Source of the DNA: a virus | DNA length: 64,000 bases | Reading direction: 5' to 3' (one strand) | IMG/VR virus record: IMGVR_UViG_3300027741_000023 | Location: 62,001 to 126,000 of that record | In this document: piece after piece, positions 59,295 through 64,000 of the stretch | Position numbering within the stretch: position 1 is the stretch's first letter | How the letters are laid out: every line of letters begins with the position of its first letter | Notes under the pieces: model-generated | Seen by the model: the letters and a program-made list of their open reading frames with translations, nothing else | Told to the model about the DNA's origin: nothing | The model's database searches: none | Position numbers and translations under genes: made by a program

Positions 59295-59786
59295 TCAAAA
59301 TCCCCGATTGACAATAATGTAATATGTTCCGTATATAACAGGAACAACTATCAACAATGCACCTATAAAATACATGGAGTTCATGAACAGTTCTGCCATG
59401 GCTTCTCGATCTTTTTGTTTTTTGTCAGCAATGGCTTTTTCAGCGGCATTGCGTTCTTTCATCATGCGCAGTCGCTCAGCTTGCATTTCTTCCCAGACCT
59501 GCGCATTACCACTCCAGAATAACAAGTCTTTTAGTTCTTTTTCATGGTCTCGCAATTGCTTTGATTGCATGGCTATCTGTAACGCCTGGTCACTGATTTG
59601 AGCATCAGTTTTACCAATATTATCTATCCGCATTTTTGTACTGGCACGATGAACTTCATCTGCAGATTGAAAGAATGTACTGAACTCTTTGTAAAGTCCA
59701 TTCACGTCCTTGCCTAATTGTATTGCAGCTTTGATACCTTTGACTGCGCCCTGAGCCAAGGCAAATGCTGTGAAGGGATCTATCAT
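59295..59786 (-). CDS. Coiled-coil protein with C-terminal membrane helix
   Basis: The 163-residue product begins MIDPFTAFALAQGAVKGIKA, has a long heptad region (IAMQSKQLRDHEKELKDLLF) and a C-terminal transmembrane helix (FIGALLIVVPVIYGTYYII). Similar proteins occur in T4-type aquatic phages. It is the end gene of a leftward trio and may act in lysis or host-membrane change. The role is unknown. Confidence 0.7.
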   Translation of the reverse strand: MIDPFTAFALAQGAVKGIKAAIQLGKDVNGLYKEFSTFFQSADEVHRASTKMRIDNIGKTDAQISDQALQIAMQSKQLRDHEKELKDLLFWSGNAQVWEEMQAERLRMMKERNAAEKAIADKKQKDREAMAELFMNSMYFIGALLIVVPVIYGTYYIIVNRGF

Positions 59787-59990
59787 CTAAACCCTCCTGT
59801 GAAAAGGTTTGTCCCGAACTTCCCATTTCAAACACACGCTGGGGTGATGCTGGGTATGGTCTGCACTGCCGTGCCACTGCACACAAACGTATTCTTGATT
59901 TTTATCTAACTTGGCATCAGGTATTGGTTGTGGAGAGGAGGCACTAATGAATATTGCAGCCAGGGCTATGATAGGATAGTATGTGTGCAT
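59787..59990 (-). CDS. Small exported protein
   Basis: The 67-residue product has an N-terminal signal-like hydrophobic helix (MHTYYPIIALAAIFISASS) and a short His-rich mature part with two Cys (YVCVQWHGSADHTQHHPSVC). Its stop abuts the next gene's start. An exported or periplasmic protein is likely; a metal-binding role is suggested by His residues. Confidence 0.6.
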   Translation of the reverse strand: MHTYYPIIALAAIFISASSPQPIPDAKLDKNQEYVCVQWHGSADHTQHHPSVCLKWEVRDKPFHRRV

Positions 59991-60002
59991 GGGTCATGGT
60001 CA

Positions 60003-60524
60003 TTAGATAAACAGCCATATTCCTTGGGCCATCAAAACAGCACCAATCATGCCCACTCCAATGCTGGCGTAGAACATGCCCATACTCACTGCCAAGATGC
60101 TGGCACTCAACAACACGATACTCAACTGCAATGCAGATCCTGCAAACGTGAGCCAAGGACTGTGTTTTTTGGCTTGATCACGTTCTTGTTCTAGTTGTCG
60201 AGCTCGTGCCATTAATTGTTGTTTACCTTCACCTTGAACAGGATCACTTTCGTAACGATCAATCCGGGCTGTGAGTTCTTGAACTTTCTTTGTATCTTTT
60301 CGAGCCGCAGCTTCATCTCGAGCATTTTCTGCAATGGTTTGCTTGATGCTTTTGCTTTGATAAAAGTTCCAAGTGTCATTGGCTCGGATTGTTTTGGTAA
60401 GCACTTCGCTGCTGATGCCATTGGCAACATAAGTGTTAACTGCCAGCAGTGCGGCAATCACAGTGATTGCCCATCCTGCTTTATCTTTGATTCGTGCTTC
60501 GCGCTCACTACGTGATTGTGCCAT
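60003..60524 (-). CDS. DUF4337-like membrane protein
   Basis: The 173-residue product has one N-terminal and two C-terminal transmembrane helices and a central segment NDTWNFYQSKSIKQTIAEN typical of DUF4337 proteins, followed by a coiled coil (LEQERDQAKKHSPW). These occur in many bacteria and phages; function is unknown. It is read leftward and belongs to the same run as the 59295 and 59787 genes. Confidence 0.8.
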   Translation of the reverse strand: MAQSRSEREARIKDKAGWAITVIAALLAVNTYVANGISSEVLTKTIRANDTWNFYQSKSIKQTIAENARDEAAARKDTKKVQELTARIDRYESDPVQGEGKQQLMARARQLEQERDQAKKHSPWLTFAGSALQLSIVLLSASILAVSMGMFYASIGVGMIGAVLMAQGIWLFI

Positions 60525-60564
60525 GATTGCTCCTGATTGTTATTATTATTATGCGGGCAAAGAA

Positions 60565-60592
60565 AAACCCCACTTGTATTTAAGTGGGGTTT
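60565..60592. terminator. Bidirectional rho-independent terminator
   Basis: AAACCCCACTT pairs with AAGTGGGGTTT (11 bp) around a 6-base loop, with A/T runs on both sides. On the minus strand it ends the 60616-61131 transcript. Confidence 0.9.
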
Positions 60593-60615
60593 GTGGCAGA
60601 AAAAGCTGGTGTTTA

Positions 60616-61131
60616 TTACTGGGACTTTTTGGCTCGAGGGTTGGCAGGTGCTTTGATTGCAGCAGGTTTCTTGGCTGCTTTTGGTTCTGCTGATTTTCTA
60701 GTAAATGTGCGGTTTTTCTTTTCTGGTTGAGCAGATTCTGTTGCAATTTCAACAGCAGCAGGGTTGATGGTTGCTTGTTTAGCTGCCCAGGCTTCTGGTG
60801 AAAGTTTATGCAGTCCAACACAGAATCCTGTTGAGCTACGTCCGCAACCACACTTTGGCGGCTCGTTGGCCAGAGTCAATGAGATTGGTGGTGTCGCAGC
60901 AGGTTCGGGTGAGATCAGCACAGCCACAGGCGGCGTGTTTGTTGTTTCTGCTGCCGGTGGTTGAAATCTGTATGGAATTGGCACAGCAACGGACGGAATA
61001 TTCGGAATTGGTGTTGTAGCAGCAGGTTCAGGAATCTGGTATGGCGCTGTGGCTGTTGGCGGCCAAGCGTCCACTGGCTCTGCGGGTGCAGGCTTTTTAC
61101 CAGTAAAAAAGTCAATAATTTTCTTCAACAT
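60616..61131 (-). CDS. Low-complexity protein with CDGSH-like motif
   Basis: Start at ATG 61131 with GGAGA before it. The 171-residue product has an N-terminal helix (MLKKIIDFFTGKKPAPAE), a Pro/Ala/Thr-rich disordered middle, CGCGRSSTGFCVGLHKLSPE with three Cys and a His, and a Lys/Ala-rich tail. The Cys/His motif parallels the 44890-45087 product. Predominantly disordered proteins of this type are often virion linkers. It has a TAAATA late element upstream. Confidence 0.65.
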   Translation of the reverse strand: MLKKIIDFFTGKKPAPAEPVDAWPPTATAPYQIPEPAATTPIPNIPSVAVPIPYRFQPPAAETTNTPPVAVLISPEPAATPPISLTLANEPPKCGCGRSSTGFCVGLHKLSPEAWAAKQATINPAAVEIATESAQPEKKNRTFTRKSAEPKAAKKPAAIKAPANPRAKKSQ

Positions 61132-61150
61132 GTTGTGGTCTCCTATAAAA

Positions 61151-61156
61151 TATTTA
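61151..61156 (-). promoter_or_regulatory. Late promoter (TAAATA), leftward
   Basis: Read leftward GATAAATATTTTATAGGAG leads to the ATG at 61131 with the ribosome site in between. Confidence 0.55.
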
Positions 61157-62362
61157 TCATGGTAACCATTGGGCAATAAAATCTCTTATCTTTAGATGTT
61201 CATTTCTCATTGTGGGAAATAAATTGTAATTGTGTTCCAGGATTGAATCAGCACGTTGATAAACTTCAACAGGGTCCAGGGTGTTCAATAATTTTACCTG
61301 TTCCCAAGCCATATCAAAACGCCGACGGTGATCGGGCTCCGAATCATAACTTTCGTCAATGATACCGTCAAAAGTTTGGAATCCTTGAGATCGCAAATAT
61401 TTCAAACATCCTTGACCTGCAAACAATACAAATATACGTTTGGTCATCAAACGTTTTCCAATTTTTTCAGTAATAAACACAGTTTCGTACAATGTTTCTG
61501 CCACAATGCTGTACCAGCTGGCGTCAAATATTTTTACAGGAATGTCCATGCCCATGTCTAGAACCACCTCGGGTCTTGCCTTACAATATCTGCTGGTAGG
61601 AGTGGCAGGTGTATAATTGATTGGATCATCTTTTGGCAAAATGAGATCAGGCAATTCCAATTCATCTAGTCCCGGCGATCGATAGAAATTAATTATTCCG
61701 TGTTTTTGTACCAAATCACCAATGATTGGGTCTGATTTAAATATATCATTGAACTGTTGATCAAGTTCTGCTTTGGTAAAATTATAATATTCATGTTTTC
61801 CGTGTCTCCACATAGACACCAGATTTTTGTCAAGTAAGTTATCTTCAATGAGTTTGTAAAAAAGATATAGTCGATGGGGTCTATTTTGTCCTAGCAAACA
61901 ATCAAATTGATAAGGTTTTTGTGCAGGACGCAATGACGGAGTATAATCATTGCAATCATACACGTGATTGATCCAGCACAACAATGGACTATAATCGCGG
62001 GTTGGGTCAACTTGTCCAGGCCCTGGCGGATTGACTGTTTTTGCTCCTACAACAAATATGATATTTTGATTATTAAGTGCAGTTTTTATATCACAATAGG
62101 TATCTCGGAGAGTACCGCCGGTTGCACACTCACTGGTCACAGCAATTACTAAATCTACCCAACTGTAATCACCTTGGAGTCCAAGAGTGTCCGATCCGGG
62201 ATAAAAACAATCTATCATGAGTATTTTTGGTCTTGGGTCGGCTTTGAATTTTTCCAGGTCATCGGTGTAGTCAGCATCCGTAAACCAATTGAGATGTTCA
62301 CGTTCTCCTACTAAAAAATAGGCGTTATAGTGTCTTAAACCAACAATGTATTTTTTTGTCAT
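61157..62362 (-). CDS. GT-B-like glycosyltransferase, paralogue of 50655-51983
   Basis: Start set at ATG 62362 because the frame upstream would cross the divergent phasin promoter. The 401-residue product shares FITEKIGKRLM and SQGFQTFDGIIDESYDSE with the 50655-51983 product, suggesting a common nucleotide-sugar enzyme. The N-terminal part (MTKKYIVGLRHYNAYFLVGE) differs. A surface or virion glycosylation role is inferred. Confidence 0.6.
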   Translation of the reverse strand: MTKKYIVGLRHYNAYFLVGEREHLNWFTDADYTDDLEKFKADPRPKILMIDCFYPGSDTLGLQGDYSWVDLVIAVTSECATGGTLRDTYCDIKTALNNQNIIFVVGAKTVNPPGPGQVDPTRDYSPLLCWINHVYDCNDYTPSLRPAQKPYQFDCLLGQNRPHRLYLFYKLIEDNLLDKNLVSMWRHGKHEYYNFTKAELDQQFNDIFKSDPIIGDLVQKHGIINFYRSPGLDELELPDLILPKDDPINYTPATPTSRYCKARPEVVLDMGMDIPVKIFDASWYSIVAETLYETVFITEKIGKRLMTKRIFVLFAGQGCLKYLRSQGFQTFDGIIDESYDSEPDHRRRFDMAWEQVKLLNTLDPVEVYQRADSILEHNYNLFPTMRNEHLKIRDFIAQWLP

Positions 62363-62407
62363 TTTATACTTATTGAGAAATTTTGGCAAAAAATTATTTG
62401 TAAAATG

Positions 62408-62436
62408 TTGCGCCGCAGCATAAATAATGTTACAAT
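62408..62436 (+). promoter_or_regulatory. Dual promoter of the phasin gene
   Basis: TTGCGC (62408-62413), 17 bases, TACAAT (62431-62436) with TG extension, and a late core TAAATA (62421-62426) between them. The layout repeats that of iscU at 27206. Confidence 0.6.
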
Positions 62437-62441
62437 AGCAC

Positions 62442-62469
62442 ATGGGATGCTGCACGGTGCAGGTCCCAT
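62442..62469 (+). promoter_or_regulatory. Hairpin in the phasin leader
   Basis: ATGGGA (62442-62447) pairs with TCCCAT (62464-62469), and CTGCA/TGCAG inside. ACTTGCTTAT (62475-62484) and AAGGAGAAACA follow, as in the hsp20 leader. Confidence 0.7.
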
Positions 62470-62498
62470 AGTCCACTTGCTTATCTAAGGAGAAACAT

Positions 62499-62780
62499 AT
62501 GTTTACAGCAGACACCATGATCGATACCATTCAAAATGGTAAAAAACAATTCGTTAAGACTTTTGTCACCAACGAGACCATCGCCACTTCAATGAACCAA
62601 TTCATTGACAGCCAAGCCGAATACACCAAAAAGGCTTTCAAAGCATCCACAGATGCAGCCACTGGAATCATGCAGGAATCAATCAAATTGGCCCAAACAG
62701 CTTCCAAATTTGACTACGCCAAGTTCGGCGAAGGCATCATGAAAGCATATCAAGCCACCAGCAAAACCAAAGGAGCTTGA
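62499..62780 (+). CDS. Phasin-family protein
   Basis: The 93-residue product is an amphipathic helical protein with QFIDSQAEYTKKAFKASTDA and ESIKLAQTASKFDYAKFG, matching the phasin pattern (helix of about 100 residues in PHA-granule proteins). Phasins coat polyhydroxyalkanoate granules, a carbon store of betaproteobacteria. A phage-encoded phasin might mobilise or protect host carbon reserves, or act as a chaperone. Late promoter, hairpin leader and AAGGAG suggest high expression. Confidence 0.8.
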   Translation: MFTADTMIDTIQNGKKQFVKTFVTNETIATSMNQFIDSQAEYTKKAFKASTDAATGIMQESIKLAQTASKFDYAKFGEGIMKAYQATSKTKGA

Positions 62781-62786
62781 TATATC

Positions 62787-62966
62787 ATGTTAAACCAATT
62801 AGCTGAATACTTCCAAAAGATGTTTCAGAGTTCTGCAGAGCCAAAAACTTACAGTTCGGAATTGGAAGCATACATCGTCAAGAATGCTCCACAAAACACC
62901 TGTGATGTGGATCGACTGACTCGCCAATTTGACTTGCAACAATCCGGTAAAGGATGGTTGTTATGA
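62787..62966 (+). CDS. DUF3563-like small protein
   Basis: The 59-residue product (MLNQLAEYFQKMFQSSAEPK) has SSELEAYIVKNAPQNTCDVDRLTRQ, resembling the DUF3563 pattern of a helix YL..sxDlxdLExR. Its stop overlaps the next ATG (TTATGA). These short proteins occur mainly in Burkholderiales, supporting the host inference. Confidence 0.55.
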   Translation: MLNQLAEYFQKMFQSSAEPKTYSSELEAYIVKNAPQNTCDVDRLTRQFDLQQSGKGWLL

Positions 62967-63145
62967 AAGATACAAATCTATTAGAATCACTACTAGAAAT
63001 TTCCATTCATGATGTATTAGAGTGGGTACGAGATACTTTTACAACATCTTACAGAAAAGAAGTTGAAGCTTATCTAGCTGATTCTGCGGACATATTTGAT
63101 TTGGAACGCAGAATTCGAATTCTACAGCGTAGAGGGGTTGTGTGA
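62963..63145 (+). CDS. DUF3563-family small protein
   Basis: Start at ATG 62963, overlapping the previous stop by ATGA. The 60-residue product ends with EVEAYLADSADIFDLERRIR and RRG, the DUF3563 signature. It is a second copy of the type next to a related one, and the next ORF overlaps by one base. Confidence 0.7.
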   Translation: MKDTNLLESLLEISIHDVLEWVRDTFTTSYRKEVEAYLADSADIFDLERRIRILQRRGVV

Positions 63146-63279
63146 TGATCATATTAAAATCCATTTATAATTTCTTAGAAAGTTATGGCCGCTGCCGTGC
63201 TGCTGCTTATTTGGCTTCACATGGAGACACAGCAGGTGCTCATCGAATCATGATGGAAGATTTCCGAGGTTGGATCTAA
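63145..63279 (+). CDS. 44-residue small protein
   Basis: ATG 63145 overlaps the stop of the DUF3563 gene by one base (TGATG). The product (MIILKSIYNFLESYGRCRAA, then AAYLASHGDTAGAHRIM) is helical. It resembles small proteins encoded near DUF3563 genes in betaproteobacteria, but the match is from memory. Function unknown. Confidence 0.5.
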   Translation: MIILKSIYNFLESYGRCRAAAYLASHGDTAGAHRIMMEDFRGWI

Positions 63280-63297
63280 CAGGATTTTGACCCTTGG

Positions 63298-63326
63298 TTG
63301 ACCACTAATCCGGTACATGCTATAAT
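63298..63326 (+). promoter_or_regulatory. Sigma70-like early promoter
   Basis: TTGACC (63298-63303), 17 bases, TATAAT (63321-63326), then ACAGCATATACC. Opens the last small-gene run. Confidence 0.85.
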
Positions 63327-63359
63327 ACAGCATATACCGGATTTTTTACGGAGATTGTG

Positions 63360-63515
63360 ATGCGACCCATAAGTTTTGTGATTGAACTACCTCGACAGCG
63401 CCGTCGTGCTGTGGAACTGTACTCACGCGACACTCCATTCCGTCACCGTGTGGAGCAGAGTCGAGTGCAGTATCGTCGTCGTGCTAAACATGTGAAAAAA
63501 GGTGCAGAAGAATGA
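63360..63515 (+). CDS. 51-residue arginine-rich protein
   Basis: ATG 63360 follows a GGAG site. The product (MRPISFVIELPRQRRRAVEL, later RVEQSRVQYRRRAKHVKK) is strongly basic, so nucleic-acid binding is plausible. It is driven by an early promoter and the next gene overlaps by ATGA. Confidence 0.6.
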   Translation: MRPISFVIELPRQRRRAVELYSRDTPFRHRVEQSRVQYRRRAKHVKKGAEE

Positions 63516-63682
63516 TTACACTATTCATCTGGACCGTGGTTGCTATGGGTGGTGATAGACATTACCAAGCCAAAGCATACGATTGGCGTTCCCTATCACA
63601 ATTTGAGTCAGTTGCCCTTTGCGAGGAAGCTGTACGCTCCATGAACATACAGGACAGGCATCGTTGTCTGAAAACAAAATGA
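63512..63682 (+). CDS. 56-residue small protein
   Basis: ATG 63512 overlaps the previous stop by ATGA. The product (MITLFIWTVVAMGGDRHYQA) has a short N-terminal hydrophobic stretch and a Cys pair in its C-terminal half. The next gene overlaps by ATGA too, giving an unbroken chain. Confidence 0.6.
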   Translation: MITLFIWTVVAMGGDRHYQAKAYDWRSLSQFESVALCEEAVRSMNIQDRHRCLKTK

Positions 63683-63906
63683 ACGAACGAATTTATCTAT
63701 CTCGACGCAATCTCCTGACCCTGCTGAGCAAGCTGGATCGATTTGAGCAAGGGCAAGAAACACAATGCGCTATAATCAAACATGCCAATCCACTGGACCC
63801 ATATTGCAATACCATGGATGAAGTCATGGTGATTGCAGTGCCTGATGAAAAATTTTATACCCAGCGATCGCCTGGTGTGATGCACCCACTGGATGAACCC
63901 AAATGA
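63679..63906 (+). CDS. Small acidic-hydrophobic protein
   Basis: ATG 63679. The 75-residue product starts MNERIYLSRRNLLTLLSKLD and is soluble. It shares the first five residues and the nucleotide run ATGAACGAACGAAT with the next gene. Unrecognised. Confidence 0.65.
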   Translation: MNERIYLSRRNLLTLLSKLDRFEQGQETQCAIIKHANPLDPYCNTMDEVMVIAVPDEKFYTQRSPGVMHPLDEPK

Positions 63907-64000
63907 ACGAACGAATTAAAACACTAGCCAAGGTCTTTGGCTACGATGAAATTAGCCAATGCATATTCATAATGATGGGATTTGATATGGAAAAGTTCGC
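63903..64000 (+). CDS. Partial small protein at the right edge
   Basis: ATG 63903 overlaps the previous stop (ATGA) and the frame is open to the end. The visible 32 residues begin MNERIKTLAKVFGYDEISQC. Its length and family are unknown. Confidence 0.55.
   Translation, partial: MNERIKTLAKVFGYDEISQCIFIMMGFDMEKF

Noticed and set aside
1-64000. tRNA genes
   Set aside because: No T-arm GTTCGAATC-like stretch with a matching acceptor stem and cloverleaf spacing was found by eye; the 45102 RNA does not fold as a tRNA.
1-64000. CRISPR arrays, transposases or integrases
   Set aside because: No repeat-spacer periodicity and no matching protein motifs were seen.

Overview
The window is a contiguous piece of a large, strictly lytic, T4-type myovirus. 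The evidence is the mix of T4-family replication genes (UvsW helicase at 10741, clamp-loader subunit gp62 at 14400, gp61 primase at 18659, gp41 helicase at 19611, DNA ligase at 42229), class Ia ribonucleotide reductase nrdA/nrdB with a glutaredoxin, virion genes (PAAR spike tip, pectate-lyase-fold tail fibre, other structural proteins) and T4-like late promoters with a TAAATA core. Several genes are of bacterial type and point to a Burkholderiales-like (betaproteobacterial, probably freshwater) host: a small Gram-negative porin, a phasin, two DUF3563-like proteins, ClpX, ClpS, IscU/IscA, and a PlcP/Agt lipid-remodelling pair. The host assignment is inference. No tRNA, CRISPR array, integrase or insertion sequence was seen, and no gene-free stretch exceeds about 205 bases.

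Layout. 1-8206: surface-glycan locus, with a leftward operon of sugar enzymes chained by ATGA overlaps and rightward methyltransferases and glycosyltransferases. 8207-9824: sigma70-like promoters, an AAA+ ATPase and small ORFs. 9906-21038: replication and recombination genes interleaved with three SGNH-hydrolase-like genes, a GT25 glycosyltransferase and a very short protein resembling the catalytic parts of DnaE. 21042-30794: radical SAM protein, a ligase-fold protein, small virion proteins, IscU-IscA, a PD-(D/E)XK nuclease and a tail fibre. 30799-35392: nucleotide metabolism. 35421-37824: spike and structural genes. 37900-38799: porin. 38898-45620: early-type small genes, four of them in single-gene units with near-identical promoters, then DNA ligase with a possible nested membrane gene, and a candidate structured RNA at 45102-45264. 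45625-49516: coiled-coil membrane protein, ClpX, Hsp20 and ClpS (proteostasis). 49518-55183: phosphoesterase and sugar-modifying genes. 55186-59293: UV endonuclease, then PlcP-like phosphoesterase, RimK-like ligase and GT4 glycosyltransferase. 59295-62362: leftward membrane and virion-type proteins and a glycosyltransferase. 62408-64000: phasin and a run of very small genes.

Regulation is unusually readable. One class of promoter has GGTTGACC, a 17-base spacer and TATAAT, resembling host sigma70 promoters. A second has the late core TAAATA. Some host-like genes (iscU, hsp20, clpS, phasin) appear to carry both. Strong late genes have a hairpin at the start of the transcript followed by an AAGGAG site. 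A set of other genes has the start codon at a fixed distance (4 bases after TAAATA, or 6-7 after the -10 box), which suggests leaderless or nearly leaderless mRNAs.

The most notable content is host takeover: lipid remodelling (plcP/agt), an outer-membrane porin, a ClpX that keeps its ClpP-docking loop next to a ClpS adaptor, and iron-sulfur assembly proteins. All functions are assigned by motif reading without database searches.
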